From Geobacillus icigianus (GTDB lineage: Bacteria; Bacillota; Bacilli; Bacillales; Anoxybacillaceae): a stretch of DNA of 22,705 bases. The stretch lies in assembly GCF_000750005.1 (NCBI RefSeq), contig NZ_JPYA01000167.1, positions 1 to 22,705 on the forward strand, given 5' to 3'. Below the pieces are notes generated by a model, which was given only the letters and a program-made list of their open reading frames with translations, was not told the origin of the DNA and did no database searches. The number at the start of each line of letters is the position of its first letter. Positions within the stretch are counted from its first letter, which is position 1. The translations under genes were made by a program, and so were the position numbers. Shown piece by piece: positions 16,161-22,705 of this stretch.

Positions 16161-16904
16161 ATGAATGTGCTTGTATTTGATGTTCGAGCCGATTTTGGCC
16201 ATTTTCGCCAAATGTATTCGACTTCCTCGCCGCTGACGTACTCGTTTATTCCCCCAACGGCTCTTTTTGGTTTGCTTGGCGCCATCGTTGGAGTGGGAAA
16301 AGAGGATAATGACTATTTGCGAGTGTTTAACCATGAGACGACGAATGTGGCTGTACGCCTGATGGAACCTGTACGAAAAACAAGAGTCGGCATTAACTAT
16401 GTCAATACAAAAGGAAATATATGGGTTCCAAAGCAACGGCGGGAAGGAGCACGAACGCAAATTCGTGTAGAGTTTTTGCGTTTTCCTCGTTTCCGTTGCT
16501 ACGTATATATGAACGATCACGAGCGATTTTCGCAGCTTGTTGATTTCGTTCGGCAGCACAAAAGCGTCTATACGCCGTGTCTAGGATTGAGTGAATGTTT
16601 AGCGGATGTACAGTTTGTCGCTGTAGACGATTTTCATCGGGTTGAAGCGATCGACAAAGAGCCTGTGCCTATTTGTTCGGTCATCCCAGGAAGAGACATA
16701 CAAGCGCTGAAAGTAGAGCCGGGAAAAGAGTATCGCAAGGAACGAGTGGCTTGGGAGATGGATCCGGCCCGGGTAGTTTCTCGGTATGAAGAAGTGATTT
16801 TCGAGGCGGGGGCGCGTCCGCTCCTCGCTTCGGTCCCTTATTATTGGCAGAATGCGCAAGGAGAACGGATTGTCTTTTTCTATTCGAATGGAAAGGGAGA
16901 GTAG
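16161..16904 (+). CDS. cas5: Type I-B Cas5 (Csh-type RAMP)
   Basis: About 247 residues, a RAMP-fold Cascade subunit that holds the crRNA 5' handle ATTGAAAC. The N-terminus MNVLVFDVRADFGHFRQMYS, then YSFIPPTALFGLLGAI and TPCLGLSECLADV, matches Cas5 of subtype I-B. The ATG at 16161 is preferred because AGGGA at 16147-16151 lies directly against the earlier ATG (16152). It is 15 bases after cas7 and one base before the cas3 start. Confidence 0.93.
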   Translation: MNVLVFDVRADFGHFRQMYSTSSPLTYSFIPPTALFGLLGAIVGVGKEDNDYLRVFNHETTNVAVRLMEPVRKTRVGINYVNTKGNIWVPKQRREGARTQIRVEFLRFPRFRCYVYMNDHERFSQLVDFVRQHKSVYTPCLGLSECLADVQFVAVDDFHRVEAIDKEPVPICSVIPGRDIQALKVEPGKEYRKERVAWEMDPARVVSRYEEVIFEAGARPLLASVPYYWQNAQGERIVFFYSNGKGE

Positions 16905-16905
16905 G

Positions 16906-19239
16906 ATGTATTCTCATCCCCATTATTTTTTGTCGGATCATTTGCGAGGGGTGGAACAGCTTTCCTCCCTCTTTTTGTCTGAAAAGTCCGTCCGTCTCGC
17001 CGAGTCCGGACAGTTGGCGGAAGTGAATCGGTGGATTGCCCTTTTTCATGATATCGGCAAAAGTCATGCCTTCTTCCAGCGATACATCCAATCACCGGAT
17101 TCTTTTCAAGATCCGCCTGCATTAAAAAGCCATGCGCTTTTGTCGGCTGTCCTATTAGCGGTTTTTTTACAAGAAAAGGGGATGGATGAGTTTTGGCGAT
17201 TGTTGGCGTTTCTTGTCGTGAAGCGGCATCATGGGAATTTAGATGATTGGCTGGAAGAACTGAAACGGATGGGGGACGAAGCCAAGACGTTGTTGAAACG
17301 TCAAGCTGAAGCAACAGACTTTTCCGCACTATCCAAACAGATGGCCTGTTTGGGTGTTGGACAAGAAGCGATTTGGACGAAAGAAGTGTGGTTAGCGTGG
17401 ATTGAACGATTTTTTGCCGAAGCTCGCTCGTTGCGCCGCTGGATCATGAAATGGAATCGAAGCAATGATTCGCTTGTGCCATATTTGCAACTGTTGTTTC
17501 TCTTCTCTCTGCTCATTGATGCAGATAAATCAGAAGTTGGAATTTTGCAAAAGCAGTCATGGTCGTTTTCCGGGCGCAAGGACATTCCGACTGATTTGAT
17601 TCTGCGCTATAAGCAGCAACAATCGTGGCCGAAAACGACGTTGAATGAATGGAGAGAGCGGGCGTTTCAAGAAGTGGATCAGGCGCCGATCGATTTGCGT
17701 CATCATGTGTATTCGTTGAACTTGCCAACCGGAATGGGAAAAACGTTAGCCGGTCTCCACTTTGCCTTGCGTCTTCGCCGCGAAATCGAACGCCGTCAAC
17801 GGGTGACGCCCCGAATCATTTACAGTCTTCCTTTTCTCAGCATCATTGACCAGACGGCAAGTGTTCTAAAAGACGTTTTTGCCGCGAGCGGAATGCAGGA
17901 GGATCACCAGCTTTGGCTTGCGCATCATCATCTGGCTGATATGCGTTATGTCACAAGGCAAGATGAGGAGCGGTACGACGCTGATTATGAGGCGGCGAAA
18001 CTGCTGGTGGAAGGTTGGCATTCGGAATTGATTGTGACTACCTTTGTGCAATTGTTCGAAACGATTTTTTCTCACCGCAATGCTTCACTGCGCAAATTTC
18101 ATCGGTTGGCTAATTCCATTATTCTCATCGATGAGGTGCAGGCCGTTCCTCATCGTTATTGGTTGGCTGTTCGCCGCTTGTTTGCCGCGATGGCGGAAGA
18201 ACTCGGCTGTTATTTTATCTTCAGCTCGGCAACGGATCCAAAATGGTTTCCAGAAGCGGTTTCCCTTGTCAATGAATCGGCCTATTTTCAACTGCTTTCC
18301 CGGGTGACCTTGCATCCAGACATCGACGAGCCGGTAGAGATCGAGGAGTTTGCTCGGCAAATCGAGTGGGATGAGGAAAAAACATATTTATTCATTTTGA
18401 ATACGATTGAGAGCGCTAAAGCTTTATACCGTGCCTTTCTAGACGAAGGCGTAGATGAGGGGGACATGACGTTTTTGTCCACGCATATTCCGCCAAAAGA
18501 ACGCCTGCGGCGGATCATGGCGGCGAAAAACGGGGAGTATCGGATTGTCGTTAGCACACAGTTGATCGAGGCGGGGGTTGATATTGATTTTGATGTGGTC
18601 TACCGAGACTTTGCCCCCTTGGATTCCATCCAGCAGGCAGCTGGAAGGTGCAACCGCCACGGACAGCGAGGGGGGAAGGTGCACATTATTCGCTTAACAG
18701 ACAACAAAAAGCGATTATACGCGAGCTATATTTATGATGCGATCCGCTTAGACATTACACAGACTTTGTTAAAAGGAAAAGCGAAAATAGAGGAAAGCGA
18801 ATTTTTACAGTTGATTACAGCCTATTTCGAAACGCTGACTGCACGAATGAGCAATAACGAGTCCGAACGGCTGTTAAAAGGGATGATGACGCTGTACTTT
18901 GATGGGGAAGAAACCGTTGACCGCCTTCCTGTGTCGCGCTTTCGCCTGATTGAAGGAGAAGGGGAAAAATTCAATGTCTTTATTGAGCTGGATGAGGAAG
19001 CGAGCGAAGTGTTTCGTGAATATGAGGCCATTTTGCGAATCAGCGATCGGTGGGAGCGGAGGAAGAGATTTTCTGATATTAAAACCCGCTTTTTTCAATA
19101 TGTTATTGCGATTCCAGCACGGGTAGATCACCAGCCGCCGATTGTCCATGGGATCGGGTATGTGGGACGCGATTCGCTGTCAGATTTTTACGATGAGGCG
19201 CTCGGGTACCGGACGAAAAGTGAAGGGCTCATTTGGTAG
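16906..19239 (+). CDS. cas3: Cas3, HD nuclease-helicase
   Basis: About 777 residues, the Cascade-recruited enzyme that unwinds and degrades target DNA. The N-terminal HD domain has LFHDIGKSH (His48-Asp49), KSHALLSAV and KRHHGN metal ligands. The SF2 helicase follows: Walker A PTGMGKT (274-280), DEVQ box (409-412), FSSAT motif III, VSTQLIEAGVDID, and motif VI QQAAGRCNRHG (576-586). All expected catalytic motifs are present. The open frame extends back into cas5, but GGGAGA before ATG 16906 and the natural N-terminus MYSHPHYFLSDHLRGV support this start. Confidence 0.97.
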   Translation: MYSHPHYFLSDHLRGVEQLSSLFLSEKSVRLAESGQLAEVNRWIALFHDIGKSHAFFQRYIQSPDSFQDPPALKSHALLSAVLLAVFLQEKGMDEFWRLLAFLVVKRHHGNLDDWLEELKRMGDEAKTLLKRQAEATDFSALSKQMACLGVGQEAIWTKEVWLAWIERFFAEARSLRRWIMKWNRSNDSLVPYLQLLFLFSLLIDADKSEVGILQKQSWSFSGRKDIPTDLILRYKQQQSWPKTTLNEWRERAFQEVDQAPIDLRHHVYSLNLPTGMGKTLAGLHFALRLRREIERRQRVTPRIIYSLPFLSIIDQTASVLKDVFAASGMQEDHQLWLAHHHLADMRYVTRQDEERYDADYEAAKLLVEGWHSELIVTTFVQLFETIFSHRNASLRKFHRLANSIILIDEVQAVPHRYWLAVRRLFAAMAEELGCYFIFSSATDPKWFPEAVSLVNESAYFQLLSRVTLHPDIDEPVEIEEFARQIEWDEEKTYLFILNTIESAKALYRAFLDEGVDEGDMTFLSTHIPPKERLRRIMAAKNGEYRIVVSTQLIEAGVDIDFDVVYRDFAPLDSIQQAAGRCNRHGQRGGKVHIIRLTDNKKRLYASYIYDAIRLDITQTLLKGKAKIEESEFLQLITAYFETLTARMSNNESERLLKGMMTLYFDGEETVDRLPVSRFRLIEGEGEKFNVFIELDEEASEVFREYEAILRISDRWERRKRFSDIKTRFFQYVIAIPARVDHQPPIVHGIGYVGRDSLSDFYDEALGYRTKSEGLIW

Positions 19240-19248
19240 GTGAGATCG

Positions 19249-19758
19249 ATGGAATATGAAATGCCTGTGACGGGAACGGACATTTGGTACTATTACATTT
19301 GTCCGCGCGAAGTTTGGCTGATGAAGCATCAGATTGCTCCAGACCAGGAAGACGAAGCGATAGAAATTGGGAGGTTTCTTTCTGAAACAACTTACCAGAG
19401 GGACAAGAAAGAAATATCGATAGGTTCCATTGTCATTGATCGCATCCGTCAAGAAGACGGTCAGTTGATTATAGGAGAAGTGAAGAAGTCATCAAGCTAT
19501 ATGAAAAGCGCTCGAATGCAGCTGTTATACTATTTAGATACGTTGAGACAGGCGGGGATCTACGCGAAAGGGGAACTGTTGTTTCCAAAGGAGCGAAAAA
19601 AAGAACGTGTTGAATGGACCGAGGAAGGGCGGCATGAGTTAGAACGTGCCATTGCCGACATCCGCCGCATCGTTCGAATGCCTGTCCCGCCGCCGCCGAA
19701 AAAGATATCATTTTGCGGCAAATGCGCCTATCGTGAATATTGTTGGGCGGAGGAATAG
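19249..19758 (+). CDS. cas4: Cas4 exonuclease (adaptation), with an unusual active site
   Basis: About 169 residues, a RecB-like nuclease with a 4Fe-4S cluster that trims prespacers and selects the PAM for Cas1-Cas2. Cysteines are present at CPREVW and in the C-terminal CGKCAYREYCW cluster. Catalytic Asp64 (IVIDRI), Glu77 and Lys79 (IIGEVKKSS) are intact. In the segment that usually reads GRFLHE or GRLIHE, this protein has GRFLSE with Ser45 in the His position. The start could also be GTG 19240, directly after the cas3 stop; ATG 19249 fits AGGTGAG better. Confidence 0.92.
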   Translation: MEYEMPVTGTDIWYYYICPREVWLMKHQIAPDQEDEAIEIGRFLSETTYQRDKKEISIGSIVIDRIRQEDGQLIIGEVKKSSSYMKSARMQLLYYLDTLRQAGIYAKGELLFPKERKKERVEWTEEGRHELERAIADIRRIVRMPVPPPPKKISFCGKCAYREYCWAEE

Positions 19759-19760
19759 AA

Positions 19761-20762
19761 ATGAAAAAGACGCTTTATATTTTCCAAAATGGTGAGCTGC
19801 GTCGCAAAGACAATAGTCTGTATTTCGAAACAGAAGGACGTAAACGTTATATACCGGTGGAAAATACGAATGATATTTATATTTTCGGGGAAGTGGACGT
19901 ATCGAAACGGTTTTTGGAGTTTGCGGCGCAAAAAGAGATCATCGTTCATTACTTTAATCATTATGGCTATTACGTCGGCTCCTTTTATCCGCGCGAACAT
20001 TTGAATTCCGGACATGTCATAGTAAAGCAAGTCGAGCATTACATTGATCCAGCCAAACGATTGGAGCTCGCCTGTCTATTTGTGCAAGGCTCCATCCGCC
20101 AAATGGAGCGGGTGCTCAAGTATTACCGTTCCCGCCTTTCTGAACCGGAGGAATTGGAAAAAGCGCTGCAATTGATCGAACGGGAAGAAGGGAGGTTGAA
20201 TCAGGCGGAAACGGTGGAGCAGTTAATGGCGGCAGAAGGCCATATTCGTGAAGCGTATTATGCTTCGTTCGATACCATCATCCGCCATCCAGATTTTGTG
20301 TTTGAAAAGCGGACCAAACGGCCGCCGCATAATCGTTTGAACGCACTGATTAGCTTTGGGAACTCGATTGTGTACACGATGTGTTTGAGTGAAATTTATA
20401 AAACGTATTTAGATCCGCGCATTGGCTTTTTGCATAGCACGAACTTTCGCCGCTTTTCATTGAATTTGGATATTGCGGAAATTTTTAAACCGATCATTGT
20501 CGATCGCTTGATTTTCACCTTAGTGAATCGACATATGTTGTCGCATAAGCATTTTGAGAAATTAACCGACGGCATTTTGTTAAATGAAGAAGGAAGAAAG
20601 TTATTTGTCAGTGAATTGGAGAAGAAAATGCAGACGACGGTTCAACATCGTCATCTCGGGAAGTCTGTATCGTATCGTCGTCTCATTCGCCTTGAGTTAT
20701 ATAAAGTTCAAAAGCATCTTCTCGGTGAAAAAACGTACGAGCCTTATGTAGCTCGTTGGTAG
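19761..20762 (+). CDS. cas1: Cas1 integrase, type I-B
   Basis: About 333 residues, the metal-dependent integrase that inserts spacers at the leader-repeat junction. GGAGGA six bases before ATG 19761 fixes the start. Active-site residues are Glu211 (CLSEIYKTYLDP), His225 (GFLHST) and Glu240 in LDIAEIFKP (Asp237 nearby). As the only Cas1 seen, it is the likely integrase for all arrays here. It follows cas4 by two bases. Confidence 0.97.
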   Translation: MKKTLYIFQNGELRRKDNSLYFETEGRKRYIPVENTNDIYIFGEVDVSKRFLEFAAQKEIIVHYFNHYGYYVGSFYPREHLNSGHVIVKQVEHYIDPAKRLELACLFVQGSIRQMERVLKYYRSRLSEPEELEKALQLIEREEGRLNQAETVEQLMAAEGHIREAYYASFDTIIRHPDFVFEKRTKRPPHNRLNALISFGNSIVYTMCLSEIYKTYLDPRIGFLHSTNFRRFSLNLDIAEIFKPIIVDRLIFTLVNRHMLSHKHFEKLTDGILLNEEGRKLFVSELEKKMQTTVQHRHLGKSVSYRRLIRLELYKVQKHLLGEKTYEPYVARW

Positions 20763-20773
20763 GTGGAAGCACT

Positions 20774-21037
20774 GTGTTTGTGATTCTCGTGTACGATTTT
20801 AACGAAAAGCGTGTGGCCAAAGCGCTGAAAATTGCTCGCAAATATCTTCATTGGGTACAAAACTCGGTGTTTGAAGGGGAAATCACAACGGCGAATTACG
20901 AAAAGTTAAAGATGGAACTGCGCCAAATGATGGATCCTGATGAGGACTCGGTCATTTTTTACACGTTTCGCACCCAAAAGTACTCGAAAAGAGAAGAAAT
21001 GGGGGTGAAAAAGGGCGGGGATGAGTTCATCTTATGA
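20774..21037 (+). CDS. cas2: Cas2
   Basis: An 87-residue ferredoxin-fold dimer that bridges two Cas1 dimers. GTG start seven bases after AGGTGG; the N-terminus FVILVYDFNEKRVAK, with the strand-end Asp, and WVQNSVFEGEIT are typical. It starts 11 bases after cas1. Its last codons (GDEFIL then TGA) are made by the first of three near-identical 20-bp units that recur downstream. Confidence 0.96.
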   Translation: MFVILVYDFNEKRVAKALKIARKYLHWVQNSVFEGEITTANYEKLKMELRQMMDPDEDSVIFYTFRTQKYSKREEMGVKKGGDEFIL

Positions 21038-21171
21038 CAATGAAGAAGGAACTCGTCCGCTTGAAGTTGCGCCTCGTTGACTCGGTTGGGGATGAGTTCC
21101 TCCTATGAAGAAACGGCTCTTACAGCCGACACGAAAGCGCTCGTGTCGGCGAGGATGAGTTCCTCCTATAA
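21018..21171 (+). repeat. Three copies of the cas2 3'-tail sequence
   Basis: Units of 20 bp at 21018-21037, 21089-21108 and 21152-21171; the second reads GGGATGAGTTCCTCCTATGA. Units 1 and 2 agree at 18 of 20 positions, as do units 2 and 3. Unit 1 is the end of cas2. Units 2 and 3 would encode the same tail (GDEFLL or EDEFLL plus a stop) if read in that frame. Distances are 71 and 63 bases. Confidence 0.8.
21125..21150 (+). other. Perfect hairpin between cas2 and cas6
   Basis: GCCGACACGA pairs perfectly with TCGTGTCGGC across the loop AAGCGC. No T-run follows, so it is not an obvious terminator; an RNA-stability or attenuation element is possible. Directly after it comes the third 20-bp unit, which contains TATAAT at 21167-21172 and could serve as a -10 for cas6, though no good -35 precedes it. 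Confidence 0.7.
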
Positions 21172-21209
21172 TTAAAGAAACGGTATTTATCAGAAGGCAG
21201 GGTATTCAC

Positions 21210-21956
21210 ATGAGACTGACCATTACGATGAACGGGCGGCAGGGCCCGGTGTCGCTGCCGCTTCATTATCAGCATTTGCTGCAAGGCCTGTTGTATCGGT
21301 CGCTAGAAAGCGAACGATTGGCGACGTTTTTGCATGAGATCGGCTTCCGCCATGGGAAGCGATCGTTTAAACTGTTTACATTTAGCCGTCTAGTTGGAAG
21401 GCATGAAGTGGATAGGGGAAAGAAAACGATCCGATTTTTGGACGATTTCCAATGGCATATCGACACGATCCTCCCGGGTTTGACCGAGCAGCTCGGGCAG
21501 CAGTTGTTGCTGCGGCGGGAGGTTTGGCTTTACGATCAGCCGGTCGAGGTCAAAAGCGTGAAGATGGACAAGGTGGAAATTGCCCAAAACACCATCGAGG
21601 TGGCCATGCTCTCCCCGCTGACCGTATACAGCACGTATGAAACGATCGATGGCAAAAAGAAAACGCATTTTTTCGGACCGGATGACGACGTCTTTCCCCA
21701 CCTCGTGGAGCTGAATTTCCGCCATAAATACGAAGCGTACTATGGCGTCGAGCCAGAAGAGCGATTGATGATCGAGCCTGTCCATGTCCATCACCGTCAT
21801 CGAGTGGTGACAAGATTCAAAGATATGTATATTACGGGCTGGTTAGGCCATTATCGTCTTTCCTCTTCTCCCGAACAACTGACGTTTCTATACCACGTTG
21901 GCCTAGGCAGCCGCAATTCTCAAGGATTCGGCATGTTTCGGTTAATCAGCGAGTGA
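21210..21956 (+). CDS. cas6: Cas6 crRNA-processing endoribonuclease
   Basis: A 248-residue RAMP endoribonuclease that cuts within each repeat to leave the 8-nt ATTGAAAC handle. The N-terminus MRLTITM, LPLHYQHLLQGLLYRSL, FLHEIGF and FKLFTFSRL blocks are typical. His42 is the best candidate for the catalytic His. The C-terminal GLGSRNSQGFGMF is the Cas6 glycine-rich loop. AAGGCAGGG lies seven bases before the ATG. It is the only processing enzyme in the window and so probably serves both effector types. It is 172 bases from cas2, unlike the tight spacing of the rest of the operon, and 12 bases before the array 3 leader. Confidence 0.95.
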   Translation: MRLTITMNGRQGPVSLPLHYQHLLQGLLYRSLESERLATFLHEIGFRHGKRSFKLFTFSRLVGRHEVDRGKKTIRFLDDFQWHIDTILPGLTEQLGQQLLLRREVWLYDQPVEVKSVKMDKVEIAQNTIEVAMLSPLTVYSTYETIDGKKKTHFFGPDDDVFPHLVELNFRHKYEAYYGVEPEERLMIEPVHVHHRHRVVTRFKDMYITGWLGHYRLSSSPEQLTFLYHVGLGSRNSQGFGMFRLISE

Positions 21957-21968
21957 GCCATTCTAATT

Positions 21969-22012
21969 GTCGTCGACCTCCAATCGTGCAAAAACCCCAG
22001 GGGGTCGACGAC
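21969..22012 (+). other. Leader stem-loop, copy 2
   Basis: Same 13-pair stem as at 10389-10432, with two T to C changes in the loop. It begins 12 bases after the cas6 stop. No T-run follows. Confidence 0.85.
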
Positions 22013-22059
22013 ATTGGTTTTGATCGCTTGATCCCTACAGCCATCATGGTTGAACTTGA

Positions 22060-22088
22060 TTGACAGAATCTTCGAAACGTGATATTCT
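22060..22088 (+). promoter_or_regulatory. Sigma-A promoter of CRISPR array 3
   Basis: TTGACA at 22060-22065, a 17-nt spacer and TATTCT at 22083-22088, identical boxes and spacing to the array 2 promoter. Confidence 0.85.
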
Positions 22089-22134
22089 GATGATGACGCT
22101 GAAGGGAAAAGGTTGATATGACAACACTTTTTGG

Positions 22135-22705
22135 GTTTTTATCGTACCTATGAGGGATTGAAACTCAACCGAAAAGAGTTTGCAAGACTGCTAGAAATCG
22201 GTTTTTATCGTACCTATGAGGGATTGAAACTCAAGATGAGTTCGGAAACATCGTGATGCACGCAAATGAGTTTTTATCGTACCTATGAGGGATTGAAACG
22301 GTTTCCCCCCCCGCCCCGCATATTCATGGGTTTCGCCGTTTTTATCGTACCTATGAGGGATTGAAACAATGCAAGTCAACCTTGGTACTGGTGGTTAAGA
22401 ACCGTTTTTATCGTACCTATGAGGGATTGAAACCGCTCTTCGAGCGAAGGATGCAGCCTCCTTTGAATCGTTTTTATCGTACCTATGAGGGATTGAAACC
22501 TTCATGCGTCTTTCTTGTTCCACCATTTGTTGCGCGTGTTTTTATCGTACCTATGAGGGATTGAAACTTCCTTTTTTCCGTTTCTTTTCGTCCTCGCCCG
22601 GCCTCGTTTTTATCGTACCTATGAGGGATTGAAACATAAATCGCGCTGGCCTGTTTGCGATTGGTGGGGGCGCGTTTTTATCGTACCTATGAGGGATTGA
22701 AACTC
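22135..22705 (+). CRISPR. CRISPR array 3 (leader end, continues past window)
   Basis: Nine identical 30-nt repeats start at 22135, 22201, 22270, 22338, 22404, 22470, 22538, 22606 and 22674, with eight complete spacers of 36-39 nt and two bases of a ninth. The repeat is the same as in arrays 1 and 2. The newest spacers are those at the left. Confidence 0.99.

Larger units (their letters stand above)
21969..22134 (+). promoter_or_regulatory. Leader of CRISPR array 3
   Basis: A 166-nt copy of the array 2 leader. Similarity between the two loci begins right at the stem-loop, not in the preceding genes, so the duplicated unit is stem-loop plus leader plus array. It is one G shorter at the repeat junction than the array 2 leader. 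Confidence 0.88.

Noticed and set aside
21018..21171. Cas2-tail repeats as a fourth mini CRISPR array
   Set aside because: Units are only 20 bp, gaps of 51 and 43 bases differ, the unit is unrelated to the CRISPR repeat, and the first is coding.

Overview
The window is a compact CRISPR-Cas super-locus. Codon use, strong GGAGG-type ribosome sites, TTG/GTG starts and the protein variants all suggest a thermophilic Bacillaceae chromosome of the Geobacillus/Parageobacillus type; this is inferred from resemblance, not from a marker gene. Every confident gene and all three CRISPR arrays read on the + strand.

Layout: (1) 1-1249, the trailer-side part of CRISPR array 1, whose leader lies outside the window. 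(2) 1250-1676, an AT-rich gap with a promoter. (3) 1677-10370, one tightly overlapped type III-B operon: a CARF protein with a RelE-like C-terminus, a Csx1-type CARF-HEPN ribonuclease, then cmr1, cmr2 (cas10), cmr3, cmr4, cmr5 and cmr6. (4) 10389-11978, a leader with its own promoter and CRISPR array 2. (5) 12047-12920, a frameshifted Rpn-family PD-(D/E)XK nuclease gene, followed by a noncoding stretch with a terminator. (6) 13472-21956, a type I-B operon: cas8b, cas7, cas5, cas3, cas4, cas1, cas2, cas6. (7) 21969-22705, a second copy of the leader and the start of CRISPR array 3, which runs off the window.

The three arrays use the same 30-nt repeat, and there is only one cas6 and one cas1-cas2-cas4 set. 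The simplest reading is that the I-B adaptation module acquires spacers for all arrays. Cas6 would then cut all precursors to leave an ATTGAAAC 5' handle, and the mature crRNAs would be shared by Cascade-I-B/Cas3 (DNA) and the Cmr complex (RNA). Cas10 lacks an HD nuclease but keeps GGDD. Type III immunity here should therefore work by Cmr4 RNA cutting plus cyclic oligoadenylate signalling to the two CARF effectors.

The most interesting points are the CARF-RelE-like fusion paired with Csx1, the conserved stem-loop that starts both leaders, and an inverted repeat pair bracketing the whole III-B module. Others are repeat-like sequences inside the csx1 gene, serial copies of the cas2 3' tail before cas6, a Cas4 with Ser at the expected His position, and a long charged C-terminal extension on Cmr6.
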